Shown here piece after piece: positions 21,704-32,815 of a stretch of DNA of 64,000 nt. The stretch spans positions 13,776,759 to 13,840,758 of the forward strand of contig CM022678.1 of NCBI GenBank assembly GCA_012295275.1, in the 5' to 3' direction. The position numbers were made by a program, and so were the translations under genes. Each line of letters opens with the position of its first letter. The first letter of the stretch is position 1. The stretch comes from Chrysomallon squamiferum (Eukaryota > Mollusca > Gastropoda > Neomphalida > Peltospiridae). The notes under the pieces were generated by a model, which saw nothing but the letters and a program-made list of their open reading frames with translations, made no database searches and was not told the DNA's origin.

Positions 21704-23590
21704 ATGTTTATAACAATAGTTTTACTCAGAACAGTTATTTTTCTGTTGTTATGTAAATCTTGTTTAGGTAAAACGCATTCCTTTCAAGCGGCTGTTGTTC
21801 GAGGAAATCACTTAATACATTTTCGTGCAAATTCTTCTGTGAAAAAGGTGGTGTATCTGAAAGACGATGACAGTATTACTTTCTTCTTCTGCCTCAGGAA
21901 GCAGACATCTGTGACTGTTTCCAGTTTACGATATTCGAACGGTAATCGTCCTGATGTCTGTTTAGTTTTACTCAACGACATCGAAGTGGGATACGTTGTG
22001 ACCAACACATCAATGACGAAAGTAGATGCCTGGAACGTTTTCTTCTCCAGTGAAAAGGTTGGATCTACGGTTTTGGAAAACGGATGGCATTCTTTAAAAA
22101 TACTCGTTCGCGGATCTGATGGGGTTGAGATAGATGAAGTCACAGTTGATATTGAAGACGTGAATCTAACACCTGATATGCTGCAGTGTAAAATCCACTG
22201 TCTTAACAGCGTCCCTTTCAGGAAATCCAAACCAGAAATGAATGTTTTTAGGGAAGCTATACTGACACAGAGAAGTTACCCGACCAAATGTGCGGAAGAA
22301 GACAACGTCAAAGTACCAATCTATCTTGACGAAGTGGAGGAATATAGATTAACAGCTACATTACCAATGTACAAGACTTTCTCAAACAGAAGGGAAGAAA
22401 ACACGTCATACTGCTCTTTCCTGTCCCCGTTGTACTGGAAGTTTTCAGACGTCAACGTAACATACCAAAGAGATATCAAACATTCGAAATCGGCCATTCT
22501 GAAAACATTCAAACATAATACTAAAGGAAGCTTGAGTACTTATCGTATTAAAATTTCATTTACTTTAAAAGGACGGTCTAAGGGACACGTGGATGCTGAC
22601 ATTGGTTCTATCCTGACTCTTACAATTAAACCACTGGGGACAACGTCTGTTTTCCTGGGCTCATTCAAAGGTCGAGAGAAGAGTTTGTCACATCTGGATG
22701 GAGGAGCACTGATTCCAGGAAAACGACAATACAGCTGGAATATTCCTGACTTCACATGGTCTGAGGTAAATGAAAATATTATCACTATTTCAATAAACAC
22801 ACTTGCTGTCGTCCCTCTATATATTGAAGAAATCAAATTAGAGAGACGTCCCATGAGACCAAACAGAGTGATTCCAATTTTCAAAAGTGATAGCATAATA
22901 ATAGAAGGCATCGATATAGATTTTTGGTGGAGATCCCCAGAATCCATGATGGTCTGGATAGAAAACAACAGCAGTGTGTTTTACAACGTGGATTTCTTTA
23001 GAATCTCTTTCCCTGTCCCTTGGGCAGACGGGTTTGCTGAAGTGTTTGTTCTCTATCAAGATGGAAATGTACGTCTTTTGCCCCTTCCACCTTCCGGTAT
23101 AGACTGGATTCCATTTGGAACATCAGTTATAGTTGGAACATCTGACCCAGATCTAATTAGACCTTCTGCTCCCATTGATCGAGTGGACATTAATACCATT
23201 AAGCGCGAGATAAAAATTCATTATGCAAATGGCGAAAAAGCAAAAATGACCCTGATGTCCAAACTAGACAAAACTGAACTAGTTATTTCTGATCTTGTGT
23301 TTCACGTTTCCAACAGAAATCGATTTCCCTTTGCTACCCTGCGGTCAATGTACATTGAAGATGGCAATACAGACTGCGACAGCATCACGGTGGACGATTC
23401 TGCGATATTCAGTGTGATGAATAAATGGAATTATAAACAAGGAAAATCATTTACATTTTTTAGAAGATGCGAGTCCAAACATCTCACTCTCAGTCCAGAT
23501 ATCCGCCTTGATCTAACGCGCACGCGCCAACCATTTCCGTTTATTCTGAACCAGTGGTGGCATGATATGGAATATCAGAATAATATATAA
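21704..23590 (+). CDS. Secreted protein of unknown function, intronless, carbohydrate-binding-like N-terminus
   Basis: One uninterrupted frame of 628 residues from ATG 21704; an upstream in-frame ATG lies near 21659, giving 643. The later start is preferred because it begins with a typical signal peptide (MFITIVLLRTVIFLLLCKSC, then LG before the mature KTHSF). There is no other membrane segment. Mature residues ~20-175 have the pattern of a beta-sandwich of the CBM6/CBM35 type: LRYSNG, then VCLVLL, a central Trp (DAWNVFF), then LENGWHSLKILVRGSDGVEI and DEVTVDIED. A second region (YSWNIPDFTW to LAVVPLYIEEIKL) may be a similar sandwich. Cysteine pairs (LQCKIHC, TKCAEED) and NSS, NTS, NVT sites fit secretion. 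The C-terminus is SPDIRLDLTRTRQPFPF. I do not recognise the family; the domain call is inference. The absence of introns is odd among intron-rich neighbours. A deleted copy lies upstream. Confidence 0.85.
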   Translation: MFITIVLLRTVIFLLLCKSCLGKTHSFQAAVVRGNHLIHFRANSSVKKVVYLKDDDSITFFFCLRKQTSVTVSSLRYSNGNRPDVCLVLLNDIEVGYVVTNTSMTKVDAWNVFFSSEKVGSTVLENGWHSLKILVRGSDGVEIDEVTVDIEDVNLTPDMLQCKIHCLNSVPFRKSKPEMNVFREAILTQRSYPTKCAEEDNVKVPIYLDEVEEYRLTATLPMYKTFSNRREENTSYCSFLSPLYWKFSDVNVTYQRDIKHSKSAILKTFKHNTKGSLSTYRIKISFTLKGRSKGHVDADIGSILTLTIKPLGTTSVFLGSFKGREKSLSHLDGGALIPGKRQYSWNIPDFTWSEVNENIITISINTLAVVPLYIEEIKLERRPMRPNRVIPIFKSDSIIIEGIDIDFWWRSPESMMVWIENNSSVFYNVDFFRISFPVPWADGFAEVFVLYQDGNVRLLPLPPSGIDWIPFGTSVIVGTSDPDLIRPSAPIDRVDINTIKREIKIHYANGEKAKMTLMSKLDKTELVISDLVFHVSNRNRFPFATLRSMYIEDGNTDCDSITVDDSAIFSVMNKWNYKQGKSFTFFRRCESKHLTLSPDIRLDLTRTRQPFPFILNQWWHDMEYQNNI

Positions 23591-25496
23591 TTGTATGTTT
23601 TGGAGTAAAAGTGTTGGGAATGTCTCACTTCTCTCTCGCAATATGTAAAGTTCTTTTCTCTTGTAGAAATTACAAAAGAAAAAAACCGATGTACCATAGA
23701 CGAACAATTCAGCATGTTGAACGATGGTTACGAAAGAACACAATAACGAAAGATTATTAAAATATTATATTTTAATTAATGTTTCCTTGAATATAAATAT
23801 TATCAAACGCTACAAAAAGAAGAAGAAAAAAAGGTGTTTGTTTTACTTATGGTAAAATGGCAATTTTATGGGTGTCCCTAAAATTTGCATTATGTCCCAA
23901 TTGTCTCCACTTCCTGTCATTTAGAAAAACATGAAAAAAAAAAAAAACCAAAGAAGAAAAAAGATTGAAAATGAAGATGGTTGTTTACATACTTATACAT
24001 AAACTATATAAAGTGTATACATGTATACTTACGTATATACACATTCAAGCAATACTTATTTTGTTTGAACATTTTTAATTCGCGTGAACCTCTGTTGCAT
24101 CAGGATGTTAATATTTGTATGAAATCTTGAAACTACCGTTATGTGTATAAAGCATAAAAATTATATATTACGATACACATTATTCAATAGACAAAAACTG
24201 TGAAGTTATCCGATTATTTGGATTATTTTTATAAGTATAGCTTTGTATCTCTTATTTAAATACCTTTTTTTTTTTTGTAAACGTCATTATAGTTATTTTT
24301 GTTTTATTTTTAAAATAATTTCTGTATCCTTTAAACCATTTTATTGATGTAGTAATCAGGTGAAAGACTGATTGAAATGAGGTAGATTCAATCACCTTTC
24401 ACTGTTTCTATACTTTTCTCTTTTTTTTGTTTTACGTTTACCTTTTAACGGCGTGAGCTTTTCAATTACACAGTAGCTGTTGGACCAACTTTGTTCTGAT
24501 GTTCGTAGTAAAGGATTTATGGCCAATGTCATTTTAAATCACAGTAAAATAAATCTAAATATGTAAAATACAAAACGAAATATATGTACCCACTCTGGGT
24601 TCACCAATCTTGTCTCTACATCAAAGTCAAGCAAAATGTGACTGTGAAGATTTCTGGAATGTTAAATTGAAGGTAACTACAAAGATATGCTCTCTCGAAC
24701 AAAACATTTGAGACCTGGTTCACCACATCTGAGACCTGGTCCGCATCACCTGTCCACAATTAATGTTCTCTAAAAACAACATGGAGGGCATTATGATAGC
24801 ATGCTGTCTAATTAGAAAAAATAAATAAATAATAATAATAATATTCAAAAACAAATAAAAGGTAATACGTAAAATAGAAATGGTATCAATAAGAATAGGT
24901 AAACAGATTACAACAGTTTTCATTAACCATTTGAATTAGGACCTGTTAAACTTTTATCTGAATTATTAACTATAGACAGTATTAGACAATTTGTTGAGTA
25001 GAATAGTTTCTTATTTTCAGACACTACACATTTGGTCAAACGTTTATGGAGTAACAAACAGTTTTAAGAAGAGTCAATATAAACAGGACTGAACCAGTAT
25101 TCTAAATATTAAAAGTGAACAAGTTTTATTTTCACTATCTACACTAAAGATATATTTTTTTTATTTTTGCTAAGGAGACTGTGAACAAGCAATACCAATT
25201 TTAAGTTCCTCGCAGAGCCAGATTAGCTGCAAGCTTGTACACAGCACAGTGTGTAAAAGTGAAAGCTCAGGTTTGTACTGAAGACAATGATTTGAACCAT
25301 TCTTAACCTGTTTTATGTGACATTATTTAATATTTTATTTATTTCTCTGGGTTATTATTCAGGACTGAAAAAGAGTTGCTTGATTTTTGTTTTGTTATAT
25401 CAGAAGGAATTCACGTAAGCTGACATAATATTATTGTGTTTTTATCATATTAGACAAGTACACAAACTGACTGATAGTTGTGATACACTGGCCCTG
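23591..25496. other. Intergenic region between convergent genes
   Basis: The intronless gene (+) and TRMT11 (-) end towards each other here. AT-rich, with short A and T runs (23937-23947, 24266-24276, 24422-24429). A short phrase (GAGACCTGGT...CACATC) is repeated at about 24711 and 24731. No coding signal was seen. Confidence 0.6.
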
Positions 25497-25760
25497 TCAT
25501 GTAATACTGTCGCTATTAAATGTAACAGATCGGTCCTGTGATGTAACACTGTCCATGTTACCAGTATCAGAGAGGTCCTTCGATGTAATATTATCCATGT
25601 TACATGTAACAGACATGTCCTGTGATATAACACTGTCCATGTTACCTGTAACAGGTTGGTCCTGTGATGTAACATTATTCATGGTACATGTACCTGACAT
25701 ATCCTGTGATGTAACACTGTCAATGTTACATGTAACAGACTGTGATGTAACACTACTAGT
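25480..25760. repeat. 42-bp minisatellite inside the last TRMT11 exon
   Basis: Five to six head-to-tail units of 42 bases with the core CCTGTGATGTAACACTGTCC (+ strand). Because 42 is a multiple of three, on the TRMT11 strand they encode 14-residue units such as VTSQDQPVTGNMDS. Units differ mainly by single changes. The repeat continues a few bases past the TRMT11 stop codon (25497-25499). Confidence 0.9.
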
Positions 25761-26946
25761 TGTGAGCTGCTTACTTCTGTGAAAATATCTGTGTCTGAAT
25801 GATGCCTTGCTGTAGTGATCTTTATCATAGTTAGCCCCATTTATTGTATCCTTAAATATAAAAATATTCTGTTGTAAAAAATAACAAGCAACAAACACAC
25901 ATTAAATGTTACAGACAAAACAAATTATATTAAAATTACTATATATAATGTTTGTCTTCTTTTTTATCCAGTCACTATCTTAATGCATGAATTAAATATT
26001 ATTAAGTTGTAACATTATAATAAATTGGTTCAATCTAACTTTGTTGACATTACATTAAAGTAACAAGACATTTCACATGTAAAACGCTGTTAGTGTTCAG
26101 GTTTATAACATTTTCAAATTACATCTGCTGTTTAAAATGTTCTAACGCTTCTCCCAGATGACCTTTGATCACTTTTTGCTCAACAACATTCTATACTATT
26201 CCAAACAACATGTTACTTTCTTCTGATCAACAACTTTGTTAAAAATTATTTTATTTACTTATTTATTTATAGTTTTTGATTAGGAGAAAAACAGCAATAA
26301 AAGGTGATTGTGCTGGGCATCAGCTGATAAAAGTGAACATAACAAAAAATAGAAATTATAATAATAATGTTTCCTTACTGAGTAATGTTTTACTTTCTCC
26401 ATGGTAACAAGTCTCCTAGCAACCTTCACATTCATGATTTGTTCACTGTTGGCAACAAGCTTGAAACACGGATGTTTTGGGATATTTGATTCAGAATAAC
26501 TAAAATCATGAAAACAATTATTAAAATTTAAAGTTTTACCAAAACAAAAATATTCATTTGTTTATAACACTGTTTAATAACCACTGATTACCAGACTGAA
26601 CTGACCATTATAAGCAATCGCTAAAGCAAGTTCATTTACACTCATAATAGCTGTTTTATCATTGTCAAATATTTTATTATTAGCAAAATTAGTGTTTAGC
26701 ATTAAATATAATATCTGAAGCAACTGGTAACTTAATCAAAAATCAAAACAATTACTTGAAAATATAAAATAAAAACCATCTGACTAGTTTTGTTAGTACA
26801 AAAACATATTAACAGAAAGAAAAAAGAAAACAATATCATGGTAATGTACAACAAATTTTTTCTTATGTACTTTAATGAAAGAACAAAAAAGCCTCACAAC
26901 TCTAATTGGGAAAGATACAACACATATTTAGACATTTACCATAGGT

Positions 26947-26985
<39 letters not shown>

Positions 26986-29900
26986 CATGGCTGTAACTCA
27001 TTTTTGAAATGAGGCAAAAACAGATGTCTTTGAAGTCTGTTATGTCTTTCACTGCAATGATGCCATAGACGTCACTGGATATTGTTTCTATTGGAATAGA
27101 GATTTATAACTTATATTTATAACAAAATCTTTGTATTAGACTTTTATTTTTTAAATTTGCCTCCACATAGTTACAGACATGTTGCATGTTCAAACATTGT
27201 TACCAGAAAATATGCAAATGTTTGTTATGAGGAGTTTATACATACTCTTGTCTAATGACTGGAAACCAAAACACAATTCTTCCATGAAGTTGAAGATATT
27301 TGGCAGCAAAATTTAACAGATCTTTAAAAATGTCTGACAGTTCATATTGGCTCTTCTGTGCAATGTGTCCTGCATGTCTAAACAAATTTTTTTGACAGAA
27401 TGAAATCACTGGTCGTGAAATTATTGTAAATTGCATGAGTGAAATTCAGAGTTTTTGTTTTACTAAATAAAAAAAAATTAAATCACACACAAACACCCAG
27501 TCTACATGCCCACGTATCTAAAATGATTTAATACACACACACTTTGCTACATTACAAACATCTGTACATATGCATAAATATATACATGCAAACACTTGCA
27601 GATTACACTAATAAAACAAAGAAGATAATGTCTGTTCACTTTATTTTAATGCAAGCAGACTTGCATCCATTTTATTACTTCATAACCAATTTAATTTACA
27701 TTAATAGTCATTTCAAGATTGATATGATCCCTATATTTTTAATTTATACTTCACACGTAATACCAGCTATTCATTTGTATGTGTTATCTGTTATCTGTTT
27801 GTATATTTAACTTATCTATTTCTGTATGCAAATTATCAATAGGTACATTCAAGTTATTCATTTGTAAGTACAAATTATTTGTTTGTACATTCATATTAAC
27901 CATTTGAACACTAAGAAAAATAATAAATGAAAGGATGAAACCAACACATAAATTAAATTAAAAAAAAATGAAAATAAAAACTTACAACTCATGTTCAGTA
28001 ATGTAATTTTCTGCCACTGGAGCAATTTTCTGTGTTGCCTCCCGTATGCCATATGGTGCTGAAAAATGTTAAATCATTGGACTTCTATTAAAGGTGTAAT
28101 TTTTTTACACTATTACTCAATTTATTTCTGATTATTATACAAGCATGCACATAAACAAATTACGAATGTATTATTTAATACAAAGTTCTGATAATGTTGA
28201 TTTATATAGTATTACTGGATTTAAATCTGCTAAATTATAGGTCAATTTTTAAAAATATTTAGCGGTGAAAATTCTTTGCTTTTTTTTTTTCTTTCTTTCT
28301 TTCCATCTATTGGTTATCTATCTATCCGTCTATATATCTTTTTTTTCTAATCACAACTGATCTAACCTAATGAGTCAATGAAATTATCAAAAAATTACTT
28401 ACGATCAGTAATGATGACATCAAAAACAGACTGCTGCCTCCACATGCTGTGTTTTGAAGCATCTGCAACCAGTGCATCAATGTACTGACTCTCAAAGCCA
28501 TACTGTTTCAAATTAGATCTGATACTTTCATCTGCTGCACGCCTTTTCTGATTGTGCCGACTAGGTTTTGCTGAAACAAATAATAAAACATAATGTTTAA
28601 TTTGACAATATAAAATGTTCTTTTTTTCTTTTTTAATAAATACTAGTGCTACAACTAAAATAATTAATTTTAGTTTTGTTTAAAAATGATTTAATCTGAA
28701 AATGACAAATTTGGTTTTTCTGTGTCAAATTTCAAAAATAATAAATATTGTTTTGGGTTTCATTTGATTTTTTTTCTATATTAATATAAATCATTGATTC
28801 TCATTTGTTAACTATTTCATTTTGTTGTCAGTTATTAGTATTATAGAAAATCAATGTTTTTTTATTTTTATAATTAAAAAAAGAGCTATTTATGGAACAT
28901 ACACAGTGTATTTTTAAATATATATATGCAAAGTATACACACCACATACACTAGTTAAAAAAAAATGTTTGAAACACATACGGAATTTAAAATTAAAATA
29001 ATTTAATATAATAAAAAACACTCATTAATACCTTTAGCATGTAACAGCAGATAATCAATATCAGTTCCCATCACATATGACCCAAAGTGAGCACATGCAA
29101 CCAAGAGACTGCCTTAAAAATAGATGAGGGAAAATATTTATGCATGTATGTACACTATAATATAATAATAAAGATACATATAAATTAGTAAAATAATTTT
29201 TGCTTTGAAATTGGTAATGTTAAATGAAAAATATTTATGAAAGAAAGTCTATGGGTTATGGAAATATTAGCATCAACAGATAACCATACAGAATAACTGG
29301 CTGTTCCACTGGCTTTTGTTTTCATTTGATACCACAACTCTTTCCAATCCGTGGATCCTTAGGTCTATCCGGAAATTGGGATTCCTTTTGTTTCATAATC
29401 CTGCATCATGCCACCTCATTCCTAAAGTTTGATTCTCTCACTCCTTTTATTATCTGTGACCTTTTTACCATTTGTTAATGATTCAATTAACATCATTCTT
29501 TCAACATAGGAATACTTTTCTAATTTATTTTTCTTTTGACATGTCTCTTAGAACATGTGTAATGAGGATTATAGGTTTGCGCATTGAAAATAGCTTTTTT
29601 ATTTGAAATAATACTGGAAATTAGACACTGCATACACCATATATGTTGCCTTATGTGTATTACAGACTTATAAGTTACAGTAAACAAATATATTGTCTCA
29701 CCTGTACCAACAAAGGGATCAAATACCAAACAACTTTTATCAACTTTTCCCATGTTTGCCATGATTAGAGAAAGCCCTGCATCCATACTAGTGTTTCCTG
29801 TAACAGAAAAAAAATACAAAATTTAAAAATTTAAATCAATTAAAAAAATAAAAATAATAAAATAAACAATTAAATGTAAAGATTTTTATTAGACATTTAT

Positions 29901-32612
29901 TCAGTTGCACAGAATCCAGCTAAAAAAAAAAAACAATAAAAATTAATAAAATAGGTAATCCACACGTGTGTACCCTGTCATGTTCTAATGGTATTTGAGC
30001 TGAACTGGATGGCAATTTCAGTGTGGGTTGCGAATGCAGTGTATATGGTGGTGGACATATTTCTGACATTTTTTTTTCTGAGGACTTTCCTGGCTTGGAT
30101 TTTACAATGACAAAATTAATGTGCTTTCCACGTTTCCAAAATGTATAAATAAAACAAACAAAAAATGACTTAAAATAGAATTTATAATAAAATTAGAATA
30201 ATGTATATAAAATATCTTAATCTTGAAACTATTATCATGAAATACTTTATAAACTGCTATTATTTCACTGATTGTCAAACATCTCACCTAGGAAATGTCT
30301 CTTTTGTAAATGATAGTCTTGAATTCTGTCTCTCTGTCCATTTGTTATCTGCAACAATAAAACCAACCATTTGAAATGTATTTATTACCAGTGACATCAT
30401 CATGTCCAACTCACCAACAGTTCTAGCTTTTATACAACCTCTTCAAACACAAAAGGCATTTTCTGTTGTTTTGAAGATGACTAAGTTTAAAAAAGTATTT
30501 CTGGTATTATTAAAATTAATCTGAAGTATGGGAACTTTACTTTTACTTTTTGAGTCTACATTATGTTATAGTAAAATCACCATAATTTAATTTTTTTTCT
30601 TTCTTATTTCTGTACTGACATGCAAACATGATAAATTTAGGGCTGTACTTTTGTAAACTATAATTATATACATAAACAAGATTATCCTGAAAATAAGAAA
30701 AGAGATAAAACAAAGATGAAACCTACCCATCTACCAAAATATATGTTGTATGGATGACTAGGTGGGTATGTTTCAACAGGACCATAATACTCCTGAAGTA
30801 CAAAGGTGTGGTCAGGTGATGAAAGTTTTACCTTTCCATATCTTGTTAGATCATCTAGTGGTAAACTCTAAATAATTACAACAAACAATAAAAAATAATA
30901 ATCTTAGATTCATGGTAATAATTATGAAAATTATGTTATAAAAAAGTATCTATCCACAAAAGTACAATGAAATAAAAACACAGTTAATCTATTACTATTT
31001 CTTTACACATTTAAATTAAGTGTTGTTTACTGCAAACAAAAACTACATAAATGTACTGTATAATAAAGGCTGAATCAAGAAGAAATAGTTATTATTAAAA
31101 TTATTTTTGTCATATATGTTTGTCGATCTAAACTCACCTCTATCTTTTGAATTTTTTCTTCATTCAGAATCTTTTTGTTGAAACTTCCAACATTAATTTT
31201 GAATGTGAATTCTTTATGCAGAAATGGAGCCTGGAAAATAAATTCATTATTTTGATTAATTTCCACACAGAGCAAAAGTTTTTCCATCATCTTATCATGA
31301 GAAGCTTTAATAAAGTAATTTTCAAGATGTTCTTACAATCACAGATGCTGGTATATTTTGAATGTTTCTGCACAGTTCAGTGTAACTCTTCCCTTCTGCC
31401 CACAATTCATACACAGACCTAAAGGAAAAAAAAAAAATTAATACAAATTCAAGTAAAATATTATTTTGCATAAAAACAAACAAACAAATAAAATAGAATA
31501 AAAAAGTTTAGGCTGCTGAACAATCACAGTCATACAAGCTATTTCTCAAATGACATCTGCAACCTGAACTATCTCTTTCATGTAACAACTGACATCACTG
31601 TGTTGATAATAAGGTTATAATTTAAAATCTTACCTAATCAACACAGACCGGGTCATAATTTTTCTTGCATCATCCTCTGAAGCCAAATCAACAACCAAAA
31701 ATGGATTCTGAAAGGATAAAAGGAGAAAAAGGTTTTTTAAAAAAAGCTTTAAATAAAATTGTTAACAGCACAAGAGATTAGCATATATAAGAAATACATC
31801 ACACCTCATGCTAGTTAAGTACCATTAAGTACAGCTTCTTCATTACTAATGAAAAAAAAAAAAAACATTTTTAATAGATTTGATGTTGTTCCTATCTCTA
31901 TTTGAATGTTTTCAATTGGAAGAAAGGCATTAAGTTGATTAACAACTTATTTTGGTTTTAAAATGCTAAATAATGAGTTTGAAATGTATGGGGGTATGTG
32001 TGTGAAAAATAAACATTACAGGGTGAATCTGTCATACCTCTTTACAGTACTCCTCTTCATTAATACCAAGCTGAATGTTAAACAGAGAGGCTATTGATTT
32101 CAATTCCTAAATTAAAAATATTGAATTTTATTATTATAGTTTTTACATTGGTCATGTAATTTTGAGAATCAAACTTTAAGAAGTTAATTTGATATTATAA
32201 ATCTAAATTCTGATCAGTTTTGAAATTAAATTACTTTATTATTCCACCCCCCCCATGATTTCAAGCAGAATGATTATTTATTTATCAAAACTGTGAACTT
32301 CTCATAAAAATATTTTATTGTTATGGACAACACTTGACGTTTTTTGCTGGTATTTTTTAAAATCACGATACAAATAAGTTTAAGTTCAACAGCGTTTTAC
32401 ATTTTGAATTTTCATTTTATACGTTACAATAATTTGAATAAAGATAAAAGTTATAAACTAAAGTATATTTTTTAATCAGTATCACTTGACTGCAGCTGAA
32501 TAACTTTGTAATATTAAAAAATATTCCTCACCGGGAGTTTAAAATCCAAATGTTCACCGGCAAAATGAAACAAAAATTTTCGCCAATTTGCTGTTTTCAT
32601 GGGCGCCGCCAT
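25497..32612 (-). CDS. TRMT11: tRNA (guanine(10)-N2)-methyltransferase catalytic subunit
   Basis: Methylates G10 of cytosolic tRNAs together with the TRMT112 partner. Fourteen exons, minus strand: 32532-32612, 32038-32106, 31634-31707, 31337-31418, 31138-31230, 30727-30867, 30288-30348, 29702-29797, 29032-29112, 28403-28570, 27986-28058, 27242-27377, 26379-26499 and 25497-25850. They give about 543 residues; human has 463. Exons 1-6 form the THUMP-type N-terminal part (MAAPMKTANWRKFLF; NPFLVVDLASEDDARKIM). Exon 6 ends in YNIYFGRW. Motif I DPFVGTG is near residue 230, VMGTDID near 250, and the catalytic DPPYGIRE spans the exon 10/11 junction near 316. LLNFAAKYLQLHGRIVFWFP, then RRLVTMEKVKHYS, finish the fold. 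Phases agree everywhere except exon 12 to 13, which is one base out. The last exon ends in a repeat-coded Ser/Thr/Asp tail of about 90 residues. An in-frame alternative acceptor for exon 14 begins at 25868. Confidence 0.93.
26962..26985. repeat. (AT)n run in TRMT11 intron 12
   Basis: A poly-A stretch followed directly by an AT dinucleotide repeat. Confidence 0.85.
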
Positions 32613-32615
32613 ATT
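32605..32615 (-). promoter_or_regulatory. YY1-type site over the TRMT11 start codon
   Basis: On the minus strand the bases AATATGGCGGC match the YY1 consensus AANATGGCGGC, and the ATG inside it is the TRMT11 start codon. YY1 sites in this position are a known feature of TATA-less housekeeping promoters with very short 5' leaders. Confidence 0.6.
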
Positions 32616-32815
32616 AGTTTTTTTTTTTTTTGTTGTTTTTTTGCTATCGCTACTTGAATTTTCCTCCTTTTATCGTGTACCAATGCAGAGTGATACACTA
32701 GAGAATGATACGCCATTTCTATTTGAAACAAACAGACAACAAATAACCAGTGAATCTGTTATTACGAAGCGAAAGTGAAAATCGGCGTTTTAAATTTTAC
32801 TAGATTTCTTTAATA
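32613..32815. promoter_or_regulatory. Short divergent promoter, TRMT11 / PSMF1
   Basis: Only 203 bases separate the two start codons. The stretch has a T-rich block next to TRMT11 and an unremarkable centre. Both 5' untranslated regions and both core promoters must fit here unless upstream non-coding exons exist. Confidence 0.75.

Noticed and set aside
21808-23059. Several minus-strand frames of 63-142 residues
   Set aside because: They are shadows opposite the intact 628-residue plus-strand gene.
25480-25782. 100-residue repetitive frame on the plus strand
   Set aside because: Antisense reading of the 42-bp repeat in the TRMT11 last exon; the minus-strand frame continues conserved TRMT11 sequence.
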